This document shows positions 25,382 through 34,127 of a stretch of 64,000 bases of DNA, piece by piece. The notes beneath the pieces are model-generated. The model did no database searches. It was not told where the DNA came from and saw only the letters and a list, made by a program, of their open reading frames with translations. Every line of letters begins with the position of its first letter. Position 1 is the first letter of the stretch. A program made the position numbers and the translations under genes. The stretch comes from Halorarum salinum (GTDB taxonomy: Archaea > Halobacteriota > Halobacteria > Halobacteriales > Haloferacaceae). Location: positions 3,720,001 through 3,784,000 of the forward strand of contig NZ_CP058579.1 of the NCBI RefSeq assembly GCF_013402875.1, in the 5' to 3' direction.

Positions 25382-26470
25382 ATGACCGAAACGAACGGCG
25401 AGCGAGCGACCGGAAACGACGGCGAGCGGACGGGTAGGGACGGTAGCGACCCCGGAACGGTCACGCGTCGTTCCGTACTGGCCGCCACTGCGGGGGCGGG
25501 CCTCGCGAGCACGGCCGGCTGTGCGGGCGTGACCACGCCCGCCGACGTGTCCAACGCCGCCTCGATCGCCGGCAACGTCGGCTACTTTGTGGGGCCACAG
25601 GAGGTGGCCGACACGGACGGAGTGTTCCTCGACGCGCGATCACGGCAGCAGTACCGGAACGAACACGTGTACGGCGCCAGGTTGGCGCCGGTCGAGGCCC
25701 TCACGGCGCGTCGGGAGACTGACGCCGGGTTCGTTCCGGACCCCGACTCGCTGGCGGCCGCGCTCGGTGAAACGGGGGTTGCCCCGACCGACGACGTCGT
25801 GGTGTACGGGAGCAGCGTCGGGTCCCGCGTCACTCGCGTCGTCTTCGCGCTCGAGTATCTCGGCCACAGGGGCGACGTGTTCGTCCTCAACGGCGGGTAC
25901 GACTCCTGGAACGGGAGGGTCGGGAGCGGGATTCGTGAGCCGCGGACGCGTTCCTACGAGCCGGACCCGCGGTCGGATCTCGTCGCGACCCGCGACTGGC
26001 TCGCCGACCGGGTCGGGTCGTTCAACGCGGACGGCCCCGGATTGGTCGACGTCAGACCGCCCGAGGCGTACCTCGCGGCGCGCGGGTCCGACGTGCTCGT
26101 CCGGTCCAACGAACGGCAGGGCCACCTCCCCGGCGCGATCGACGTCCACTGGACGGGGAACGTCGACGGCAGTCGGCTCGCCGACCCCGGAACGCTCGCC
26201 GGACTGTATTTCAACTCCGCGGAGCTCGACACCGGAGGACCGATCGTCGTCTACGGCCAGGGGAACGTCGACCCCACGAACACGTGGGTAACGCTTCGAG
26301 CGCTCGGCGCGGAGGGTGTTCGGCTGTACGACGGCGGATTCGCCGAGTGGGCTAACGTGCCCGCGGAGCTCCGCGGTCGGTGCCCGGTCGAGACGAAGAC
26401 GACTGCCGTCGTCGAGACGAGCGGGGGCCTCGGCGGGAACGACGACGGTGGCTTCTCGTGTACCGGCTGA
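25382..26470 (+). CDS. Rhodanese-fold Tat lipoprotein without catalytic cysteines
   Basis: This 362-residue protein starts one base after the previous stop. It has a twin-Arg signal (TRRSVLAATAG) and a lipobox Cys at 47, then two rhodanese domains in tandem. At both active-site loops the cysteine is absent: the first reads VVVYGSSVGSRVT and the second IVVYGQGNVDPTN. The structural strands (VFLDARSRQQYRNEHVYGA, LVDVRPPEAYL, GHLPGAIDVHW) are kept. It is therefore a non-catalytic binding protein, or it uses the odd Cys near the C-terminus (GGFSCTG). It would sit outside the membrane beside the propeller lipoprotein, possibly serving sulfur capture for YeeE. Confidence 0.82.
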   Translation: MTETNGERATGNDGERTGRDGSDPGTVTRRSVLAATAGAGLASTAGCAGVTTPADVSNAASIAGNVGYFVGPQEVADTDGVFLDARSRQQYRNEHVYGARLAPVEALTARRETDAGFVPDPDSLAAALGETGVAPTDDVVVYGSSVGSRVTRVVFALEYLGHRGDVFVLNGGYDSWNGRVGSGIREPRTRSYEPDPRSDLVATRDWLADRVGSFNADGPGLVDVRPPEAYLAARGSDVLVRSNERQGHLPGAIDVHWTGNVDGSRLADPGTLAGLYFNSAELDTGGPIVVYGQGNVDPTNTWVTLRALGAEGVRLYDGGFAEWANVPAELRGRCPVETKTTAVVETSGGLGGNDDGGFSCTG

Positions 26471-26495
26471 TGGATCCCGACGGTCACGCGTCCGG

Positions 26496-27443
26496 ATGAC
26501 GCTCCTCGCGGTCCCCTGTTCCGGCGCCGACACGGTCGCGATACTGGACGCCGACCACGGCGAGTTCCTCGGCGACGTCGAGGTCGGGAGCCACCCGGTC
26601 CACCTCGCGACCGTCGGGAACTGCGTCTTCGTCGCGACGATGGGCGAACGGTCGGTCGACGTCATCGCCGACGGCGACGTGACCCGGATCGAGACCGGCG
26701 TCCTCGGCCCGTCCCACTTTGCGGCCGTCGGGGAGACCGTCTTCGCGCCCTGTACGGGTGGGGATGTGGTCGCCGTGCTGGATGCGACCGATCGGACGCC
26801 GTGCGGCAGGATCGCCGTCGGCGGGGAACCGCACGACGTCGTCGTCCACGACGGCGCGGTGTTCGTCGGGAGTCGCGCCGACGGGACCGTCAGCGTCGTC
26901 GATCCGGACTCGATGGCGGTGCTCGCGACCCACGAGTTCGGGGACGAGGCACGAATCCAGGGGCTGGCCAGCACAGCCGACCGGGCGTACGCGGTCGACC
27001 AGCGCGGCGAGCGCGTCGTCGCGCTGGATCGTGACGGTCCGGAAGCGGTCGCATCGGTCGGTGCGAACCCGTACGAGGTCGTCGTCCACGGGGGGAGGGT
27101 GTACGTTCCGGGACGCGACGACGGGACGGTGACCGAGCTCACCGCGGACCTCGGGAGTCGAACCCGACGCCGACTCGGCGGCCGACCGGTCGACGTCGTC
27201 GCGCACGACGATGAACGGTGGGTGCTCGACCGGGAGCGGCCGGTACTCGGGGAGCTGTCGACCGGGGACGACGTTTCCCTTCCCGCACCGTCGTTCGCCG
27301 CCGCGGGCGATCCGGACGCGTTCGGCCGGGTGTATCTGACCCACTACGACGACGACGCGGTCAGCGCTGTCGACCTCGACGAGCGAGCCGTCGTCTGGAC
27401 GACGGACCTCCCGGCCGGCCCGTTCGAGCCGCTCGTCGTGTAA
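26496..27443 (+). CDS. Beta-propeller protein without signal peptide
   Basis: This 315-residue protein consists of about seven YncE-like blades (GADTVAILDADHGEFLGDV, GGDVVAVLDATDRTPCG, ADGTVSVVDPDSMAV and so on). There is no signal sequence, so it is probably cytoplasmic or its true start lies elsewhere. It is the third gene of the operon, 25 bases after the rhodanese-fold lipoprotein. The first in-frame ATG (26496) starts directly in the first blade, MTLLAVPCSGADTV. Function unknown. Confidence 0.78.
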   Translation: MTLLAVPCSGADTVAILDADHGEFLGDVEVGSHPVHLATVGNCVFVATMGERSVDVIADGDVTRIETGVLGPSHFAAVGETVFAPCTGGDVVAVLDATDRTPCGRIAVGGEPHDVVVHDGAVFVGSRADGTVSVVDPDSMAVLATHEFGDEARIQGLASTADRAYAVDQRGERVVALDRDGPEAVASVGANPYEVVVHGGRVYVPGRDDGTVTELTADLGSRTRRRLGGRPVDVVAHDDERWVLDRERPVLGELSTGDDVSLPAPSFAAAGDPDAFGRVYLTHYDDDAVSAVDLDERAVVWTTDLPAGPFEPLVV

Positions 27444-27733
27444 CCGCTATCGAACTGCGGGAGTCCAATTCCAGGAACGGTTCGTCACGGAACCCCCCGT
27501 TCGCGGTGACCAGGACGACGCCTGGCTGGTCGACGACGTACTTCCGTCCCCTCTCCGGGAGCAACGGCGAAATCAGTCGGCGCAAACGGACCCTCCACGA
27601 TCGGTTTCGACCCGATACCGTGCCCCGTTGGGCCGGCGGTACGGCCGCTGGCGCGTGATTCGTCCGTAGGCATCCCTCCCGTGTCATGTGGTACCGCGGC
27701 CCCCTTAGGCCTCGGGTCCGGTGGGAGGGTCGT

Positions 27734-28102
27734 GTCCGGGTTGGCCGGGTCCACGCGAAGGCGAACCTCGCGATCGGGGTTCGGCGTTGGTCGCCTCGGC
27801 GTGGCAAAAACGGTTCCGGAACTGGTTGATTCATCTTCTTCCTTCATACGTTATGCTTCCGTCGCTGCGTCGGTTCCCGAGGTTCCTGGTGGACTCGACG
27901 GCCGTACCGATGACGGTGCCGCCTGCACCCACGGCGTACCGTCGACGGGAACGAGCGCGCCGTGAACGCGACGGTACTCGGGGATCAGCGGAGGAACCGC
28001 CCTCGTTTTCGTGGGAGCGAACGGGAGGTTGAGCGGGCGGTTCGTCGCGGACGCGGCGGCGACGGACGGCCGGGAGCGGTCGTCGTCGAGGCGGATTCCG
28101 GT
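27734..28102. repeat. Diverged ~370-bp repeat, copy 2
   Basis: This is the partner of 9664-10040, in the same orientation, within a 1.1-kb gene-poor stretch (27444-28556). The alignment runs from GGCCGGGTCCA at the left to GCGGCGACGGACGGCCGG and GGCGGATTCCGGT at the right. Both copies contain an AT-rich step in the middle (27830-27855 here). Outside the repeat the stretch 28103-28520 includes an AT-rich island (TATTTATTATATAG at 28210-28223) and no gene I can support. Confidence 0.6.
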
Positions 28103-28556
28103 CTCGTCGATGCGACGTGATCCGGTCGACGCCGTCCGCCGGCCGTCGGCGTTCTGCATCCGGTTCCGTACGGTGGATCGTCGGTGACCGATAGCGACAC
28201 CTATAGAATATATTTATTATATAGTGATTTGATGTATATGGCCGGAGGCTGATCCGGCACGGAAGTGCCCGGCCGGTACCGACGGACGAAACCGGTCGAC
28301 GGCTCGAGCCGACCGACGAACGGCCGGCGTTCATCCGTTCGACCCGTCGATGGTGGCACCGGCACCAACCACCCGAAGCACGACCCGCTCGGATCGGACG
28401 GCGGCCGGATCGAAGCGCACGAACCCGAGCCGGACGCGGCGGTCGTCCGCCCGACCGAACTCCCCACCGGTATCGGCGGATCGACGGCCGGTCCGACGCG
28501 ACGGGCGTGGGTGTCGGACGGGTGGACTTTTCACCGCCGTTCGCCACCGTCGACCC

Positions 28557-29477
28557 ATGCCGATGCGAGAGCGGACCGGCCTCGACGCGGCCGCGCTGCT
28601 GGTCCTCCGAGCGGCGAACGAGACGGGCGTGCTCGACGCGCTCGTGGAGCGCGCCGGGACCCCGGCGGAGGTCGCGGCGGAGACGGACGTGACGGAGGCG
28701 GCGGCCGAGCGAACCGTCGGAATCCTCGCCGACCTCGGGTTCCTGAAGCGGGTCGGCGGGGAGTACGAACCGACCAACCGGGCGCTCGGGCTGCTCGCGA
28801 AACGGGACGTCCGTTCGGTCGGCGCCGTGCCCCACGCGCTGGACGTCGCGGACGCGCTGGTCGCGCTCCCCGGGACGATGGAGACGGGCGTTCCCCCGGA
28901 GGCGCCCGAGGACGCGACGGCGAACCGGCTCGGCGCGCACGCGGCCACCGACGAGTCGGTCGTCAGGGCCTGCGTCACCGCGGCGGTCCGCGCGGCGCCG
29001 GACGCGGAGCGCGTCCTCGACCTGTGTGGCGGGTCGGGGACGTACGCCGCCGAGTTCGCCGACCGGGGTCGCGACGTGACGCTCGTCGACTCCCCGGCGG
29101 TCGTGGAGGCGGTCGCGCCGCTGCACGATCGCCCCGACGTCCGCCTCCACGACGGCCCGCCGACGACGCTCGAGGGGTCGTTCGACCTGGCGTTCGGGGC
29201 CCGCGTCGCGGGCGGGATGGACCCGACCGAGATCGGCTCGCTCCTCGAGGCCGCCCGCGACGCGCTCGCACCCGGCGGGACGCTGTGTCTCGCGGACGTG
29301 CTCGCCGACGGGAGCGACGCGGCCGTGACCGCCGATGCCGTCGGGCTGGCGACCGGTCACGGCGGGGCCTACGACGCCGAGCGGTATCGCGAGTGGTTCG
29401 AGGAGGCCGGGTTCGTCGACGTGCGGATCGAACCGGTCCCGGGAACCGACCGACGCGCGGTGAGCGCCGTCGCGTAG
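28557..29477 (+). CDS. SAM-dependent methyltransferase with N-terminal winged helix
   Basis: This 306-residue protein has an N-terminal helical/winged part resembling the dimerisation domain of O-methyltransferases (ALLVLRAANETGVLDALVE) and a class I methyltransferase domain with motif I RVLDLCGGSGTYAAEFA and a later APGGTLCLADVL. The substrate is unknown. A TATA-like CTTTTC about 28 bases upstream of the ATG at 28557 suggests a leaderless transcript. It lies just before a MEDS-type regulator, which in other organisms is associated with one-carbon and halomethane metabolism, but no link is proven. Confidence 0.82.
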   Translation: MPMRERTGLDAAALLVLRAANETGVLDALVERAGTPAEVAAETDVTEAAAERTVGILADLGFLKRVGGEYEPTNRALGLLAKRDVRSVGAVPHALDVADALVALPGTMETGVPPEAPEDATANRLGAHAATDESVVRACVTAAVRAAPDAERVLDLCGGSGTYAAEFADRGRDVTLVDSPAVVEAVAPLHDRPDVRLHDGPPTTLEGSFDLAFGARVAGGMDPTEIGSLLEAARDALAPGGTLCLADVLADGSDAAVTADAVGLATGHGGAYDAERYREWFEEAGFVDVRIEPVPGTDRRAVSAVA

Positions 29478-29667
29478 GCGCGCGACCCGCGTCGACGACC
29501 GTGTGTCGGCGACGGTCCCGCCGTCGTCGATTCGGAAGGCGTGCCGCGACCGGGGAGGCGGTGCGGAGGTTTATTTCGCGATCACGCTGGCGGAGGGGTT
29601 CGCCAGGTTATTACCCCTCAGCGCCCTCGTTCCGCCCGCTTTGGCTCACGAGGAACGCACGGGAGGG

Positions 29668-32100
29668 GTGGATCCAGCCCCGTCGGAGTTCACCCCGTCG
29701 CGCGGGACCGACGCCCCCTCGAACTCCGGCGGAGGCGATCGCGACGCCACGGAGGACGCGCTCCACCACCACACCGCCCTGCTCTACGGGAACCAGCGAC
29801 AGCAGTTCGACGCGGTCGTCCCGATCGTCCGGGACGGACTCGAACGGGGCGAACGCTGTCTGTACATCTGTGACGACAACGACGAGGAGGCGGTCACGGC
29901 GGCGATGCGGGCGGCCGGCATCGACGTCGAGGCCGCCGTCGAGGCGGGCGACCTCTCGGTCCACTCGGCGGAGGACCCGTTCCTCTCGGACGGCGAGTTC
30001 GAGCCGGCCGACACCGTCGAGTTCGCCACCGACGCGATCCGCGAGGCGACCGAAGTGAACGGCTACGACGCGGTCCGGATCGTCGGGGAGATGACGTGGG
30101 TGCTCGACGGCGAGCACAGCCTCGACCACATGGTCGAGTACGAACACGAACTCAACGACGTCTTCGGGTCGCGTCCGGTCACCGGGGTCTGTCAGTACAA
30201 CGTCAGCAGGTTCGACCCGGAGCTGCTGAACCAGATCATCCGCGCGCACCCGACCCTCGTCTACGACGGGACGGTCGGACGCGACTTCTACTACGTCCCG
30301 GAGAACGCCGTCGGCGGCGAAAGCGGGTCCGCGAGCGACGACGGGCCGGGGGGGACGCTGCTCGAGCGGGTCAGCGCCTTCGAGACGCTCGAACGGCGCG
30401 AGCGGGCGCTGAGCGCGCTCAACGATGCCACGGAGGAGCTGATGGGTCGGGAGCTAGGGAACCTCCCCGAACGCGCCGCCGACGTCGTCCGGCAGGTGCT
30501 CGACGTCCCGTTCGCGTCCGTCTGGCGCTACGACGGGGCGACCGGCGACCTGGAACTGGACGCGACGAGTGCCGACCCGGAACTCGGCACCGCGGGCGGG
30601 GACGGCCGGACGGTCACCCCGCTCGCCGAACGGTACCGGGACCGCGCGTGGAACGCCTTCGTCACCGGGGAGACCGAGGTGCACGCCGACCCGTCGACGG
30701 CGTCCGATCGGGCGGCCCCGAACCCCCGCCTCCGGAGCGGGGTGATCGTTCCGCTCGGCAGGCACGGCGTCTTCTGTGCCGAGACGACGCGACCCGACGG
30801 GGTCGACGACCCGCTGGTCGACCTCGCGAACACCGTCGGGACGACGCTCACGGCCGCCCTGGACCGCGCGGACCGCGAGGAGACGCTCGCGGAACAGAAC
30901 GAACAGCTGGAGCGGTTGAACCGAATCAACCGGGTCATCCGCGGAATCGGCGAGGCGCTCGTGGACGCCGACACGCGAGCGGAGATCGAACGACTCGTCT
31001 GCGAGCGGCTGGCGGCGTCGGACCCCTACGAGTTCGTCTGGATCGGCGACCTGAACCGTGAGGACGACGCGATCACGCCACGCGCCACCGCGGGGGATCG
31101 CGACGGCTACCTCGACGACGTCGGGGTCACCTCGGGCGAGGGACCGACCGGGCGGGGCCCGATACGTGCCGCCGTGGAGGACAGGAGCGTCCAGGTCGTC
31201 CAGGACGTGCTGATCGAGCCCGCGTTCGAGCCCTGGCGGGAGTCCACCCTCGAACACGACCTCCGGTCCTGCATCAGCGTCCCGCTGGCCTACGAGGAGT
31301 CGTGCTACGGGTCGCTGACGCTGTACGCGGCCTCGCCGAACGTCTTCGACGACCTGGAGCGATCGGTGCTGGGGGAACTCGGGGAGACGATCGCCCACGC
31401 CATCGAGGCCGTCGAAACGAGACGGGCGCTCCTGTCCGACGCCGTCACCGAACTCACGATCGCCGTCGACGGGACCGACGACGTGCTGGCCGACCTCGCG
31501 CGTGTGATCGACGCCGAACTCGCCGTCGACGGCTTCGTGGGGGACCCGGCCGAACCGGCACGCGTGTTCTTCACGATCCCCGGCGTCGATCCCGACGGGG
31601 TTCTCGACCGGAGCGAGTCGCTCCCGGGACTGTCCGACGTCCGCGTCGAGGGGGAGACCGACGCCGGACACGCGTTCTCCGCGACAGTGAGCGGGCCGAC
31701 GCTCGCCTCGCGCGTCGTCGACAACCACGCGGCGATCCGCTCGCTCGGCGTGACCGCCGACGGCGCCACCGCCGTCGTCGATCTCCCCGTGACCAGCAGC
31801 GTCCGTAGCTTCCTCGAAGCGCTCCGGGCGAGCTATCCGACCGTCGAACTCGTGGCGCGTCGGAACCGCGACCGCTCGATGCGGACGCGTCGCGACGTGC
31901 GCGAGGCCGTCGCGGACCGCCTCACCGACCGCCAGCGCGAGGTCCTGGAGACGGCGTACTTGAGCGGGTTCTTCGAGTCGCCGCGCGCACGAACCGGACG
32001 GGAACTCTCCCGGACGCTCGACGTCTCACAGTCGACGTTCTCCCACCACCTCCGCGAGGCCGAGCGCAAGGTGTTCGAACTGGTGCTCGACTACTGCTGA
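29668..32100 (+). CDS. MEDS-GAF-GAF-HTH10 sensory transcription regulator
   Basis: The protein has about 810 residues. The first part is a MEDS sensor domain (ALLYGNQRQQFDAVVPIVRD, then CLYICDDN and RIVGEMTW). Two GAF domains follow, around nucleotides 30400-30890 and 30930-31420, joined by a coiled segment (EETLAEQNEQLERLNRIN). The end is a Bat-type HTH10 domain (LTDRQREVLETAYLSGFFE, LDVSQSTFSHHLREAE). Such proteins are haloarchaeal regulators that sense small molecules or redox state. The start is uncertain: 29503 (GTG) precedes the TATA-like elements at 29571 and 29607, so TTG 29641 or GTG 29668 is more likely. I give the latter. Confidence 0.85.
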   Translation: MDPAPSEFTPSRGTDAPSNSGGGDRDATEDALHHHTALLYGNQRQQFDAVVPIVRDGLERGERCLYICDDNDEEAVTAAMRAAGIDVEAAVEAGDLSVHSAEDPFLSDGEFEPADTVEFATDAIREATEVNGYDAVRIVGEMTWVLDGEHSLDHMVEYEHELNDVFGSRPVTGVCQYNVSRFDPELLNQIIRAHPTLVYDGTVGRDFYYVPENAVGGESGSASDDGPGGTLLERVSAFETLERRERALSALNDATEELMGRELGNLPERAADVVRQVLDVPFASVWRYDGATGDLELDATSADPELGTAGGDGRTVTPLAERYRDRAWNAFVTGETEVHADPSTASDRAAPNPRLRSGVIVPLGRHGVFCAETTRPDGVDDPLVDLANTVGTTLTAALDRADREETLAEQNEQLERLNRINRVIRGIGEALVDADTRAEIERLVCERLAASDPYEFVWIGDLNREDDAITPRATAGDRDGYLDDVGVTSGEGPTGRGPIRAAVEDRSVQVVQDVLIEPAFEPWRESTLEHDLRSCISVPLAYEESCYGSLTLYAASPNVFDDLERSVLGELGETIAHAIEAVETRRALLSDAVTELTIAVDGTDDVLADLARVIDAELAVDGFVGDPAEPARVFFTIPGVDPDGVLDRSESLPGLSDVRVEGETDAGHAFSATVSGPTLASRVVDNHAAIRSLGVTADGATAVVDLPVTSSVRSFLEALRASYPTVELVARRNRDRSMRTRRDVREAVADRLTDRQREVLETAYLSGFFESPRARTGRELSRTLDVSQSTFSHHLREAERKVFELVLDYC

Positions 32101-32571
32101 CCGCGCGTACCGGTCGCCACTCGAACACGTCTGCCGACGTCCCCGCTTCGCCCGTGTCCGGAGGGGGCGTCGTGGACTCACCCGTCGCGTGGGCTCTGTA
32201 TCGTCGCGGGGACTCTAGATGTTTCGCCCTCGTCGCGCTGCGGGCGAACGTCTTCGAAATCACGCTTTCACGTTTGCGTCGTTCACCCCCTCGTATGACG
32301 TTCGATCCAGCGAGACGTGACGTGCACGGTCGCCAGGGGGTGTTCCCCGCGCATCGGAAGAACCGAGTGCAGTCGAGCCTCGCCGGTGGACCGGTCCGTG
32401 TATCTACCGATCAGGACTCCGACATATACTCCGTCCTGGCCGGCGCGAGCCCCGGGCCAGGGACCACGGTCCCGGCACCCGGCGTGACACGTGGGGGGCC
32501 CCGGCGTCACGTCGGGAAGCCGGTTCGCTCGAGCGGGAGGACGGCGGACGTGCCCGAGGGAGCGCTCACCC
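32101..32571. other. Gap with no supported gene
   Basis: About 470 bases after the HTH10 regulator. Frames are open on the plus strand but have no protein-like pattern. I see no RNA gene or repeat here. Confidence 0.4.
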
Positions 32572-32907
32572 ATGGCTGATTCCGCCGTCCGCGCTGACTC
32601 GTCGTTCGACGACCTCTTGACCCTCCTGGCGAGCGGGTACCGCCGTCGACTGCTCGTTTCGCTGCAGGAGCAGGACCCGCAGGACGACCCGCGCGTTCCG
32701 GCGGACGTCCCCGTCGGGGGTGAGGAGCGGGACGCCCTGATGATCCGCGCGTCCCACTCGCACCTGCCGAAACTCGAGGAGGCCGGCGTCATCGAGTGGG
32801 ATCGGACGTCCGACCACGTCGGGCGGGGACCGAACTTCGGGGACGTCGAGCCGATTCTGGACGTCCTGCGTGATCACGCCGACGACCTCCCCGAGGACTG
32901 TCTCTAG
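32572..32907 (+). CDS. Haloarchaeal winged-helix DNA-binding protein (DUF7344-like)
   Basis: This 111-residue protein has the pattern of small haloarchaeal winged-helix regulators: FDDLLTLLASGYRRRLLVSLQEQDP near the N-terminus, ALMIRASHSHLPKLEEAGVIEWD as the recognition part, then a short helix (EPILDVLRDHADDLPEDCL). It could regulate neighbouring genes; no target is obvious. The ATG at 32572 begins a normal N-terminus. Confidence 0.75.
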   Translation: MADSAVRADSSFDDLLTLLASGYRRRLLVSLQEQDPQDDPRVPADVPVGGEERDALMIRASHSHLPKLEEAGVIEWDRTSDHVGRGPNFGDVEPILDVLRDHADDLPEDCL

Positions 32908-33146
32908 AATGCCCGGTAAACCGGGATGCTATCGGCCCCTGCAAGGAACGGGTCGACCCGGCGTGGCCGATCCGATCGGGCCGGCCGTTCCGATCGATCC
33001 AGGTCGACTCCGCGTTTCCACGGGGAATCAGCGGGCGAGAGCGCGCGAGCGCCCACGACGGACGCGCACCGGGGCAACGACCACACGCCTCCGTCCGCCG
33101 GGCCCACAAGCGCACCGTTGATTACCGCGCGGCACTGTGCTCGTGC

Positions 33147-33920
33147 ATGGACAGTCCGGACCCGGAACTGCTCCGGGAGGACATGCTCGACGGCCTGGAG
33201 TACGTGCTCGAGGACCCGCCGAGCGACGCCGTCAGGGAGGCGATCGGCGCGGTCCCGCGCGAGGAGTTCGTCGCGGAGGCGCCCTACGCCAACCGGACGG
33301 GCGAGCAGGGCGGCACCGTCGTGCTCGCCCCCGGGACGGTCGCGCGACTGCACGACGCGCTCGACGCGCGGCCGGACGACGACGTGCTCGTCGTCGGCGC
33401 GGGCGTCGGCTACACGGCGGCCGTCCTCGCCGAGATCGTCGGGGCGAACCACGTCCACGCCATCGACATCGCGCGGGCGATGGTGTACGAGGCGCGGGCG
33501 AACCTCTCGGCGGCGGGGTACGACGCCGTACTCGTCGACCGCGGCGACGGCGCGCGTGGGCTCCCGGCGTACGCCCCGTTCGACCGGGTGCTCGTGGAGG
33601 CCGCCGCCGTCGAACCGCCGCGCGCGCTCGTCGACCAGTTAGTCCCCGACGGGCGACTGGTCATGCCGCTCGGTCGCGGCCCGAAGCAGACGCTCGCCGC
33701 GGTCGAACCCGACGACTCCGGTGGGTACGAGGTCGTCGACGAGCGCGGGCGAGTGACCCTCCGGCCGCTGCTCGTCGAGGGCGAGCAGGCGGACGCGCCG
33801 GTCCGGAACCGGACCGCCCGCGAGGACGCCGAGTTCGCCCAGCAGGGCTACTTCGCGCGGACCGGCTGGGAACACGAGTGGATCGACTGGGACGACCGGC
33901 TGGAAGGGACCGACCGGTGA
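33147..33920 (+). CDS. Protein-L-isoaspartate methyltransferase-like paralogue
   Basis: This 257-residue protein is related to Pcm: PREEFVAEAPYANR (38-51) and the SAM loop VVGAGVGYTAAV (82-93) match. The catalytic block QTVSAPHM of the true enzyme is replaced by QGGTVVLAPGTVARL (54-68), and about 60 residues are added at the C-terminus. Haloarchaea commonly carry such a second gene. Whether it repairs isoaspartate is doubtful from the missing motif; it may methylate something else. Confidence 0.82.
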   Translation: MDSPDPELLREDMLDGLEYVLEDPPSDAVREAIGAVPREEFVAEAPYANRTGEQGGTVVLAPGTVARLHDALDARPDDDVLVVGAGVGYTAAVLAEIVGANHVHAIDIARAMVYEARANLSAAGYDAVLVDRGDGARGLPAYAPFDRVLVEAAAVEPPRALVDQLVPDGRLVMPLGRGPKQTLAAVEPDDSGGYEVVDERGRVTLRPLLVEGEQADAPVRNRTAREDAEFAQQGYFARTGWEHEWIDWDDRLEGTDR

Positions 33921-34127
33921 GCAGGACCGACCGGTGAACGGAATCGATTCACGAGCGGAGTCGACCGGCGAGCCGCGGACCCGGTAGATGGCCGGGCCGA
34001 CCCGTGACCGAACCGGTTGCCCCCCATCTGGGGGACCAGCAAACACCAGGTACGCACGCGTCACAGCCCAGCGGCGGGTACGCCCGGGGATGACATTAAG
34101 TAACGAGGTCGCAAACCATCACCCGAT

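Noticed and set aside
28205-28235. AT-rich island as a possible replication origin or structured RNA
   Set aside because: No ORB-like repeats, no cdc6/orc gene and no palindromic structure around it; it is only a short AT-rich patch, perhaps a promoter remnant.
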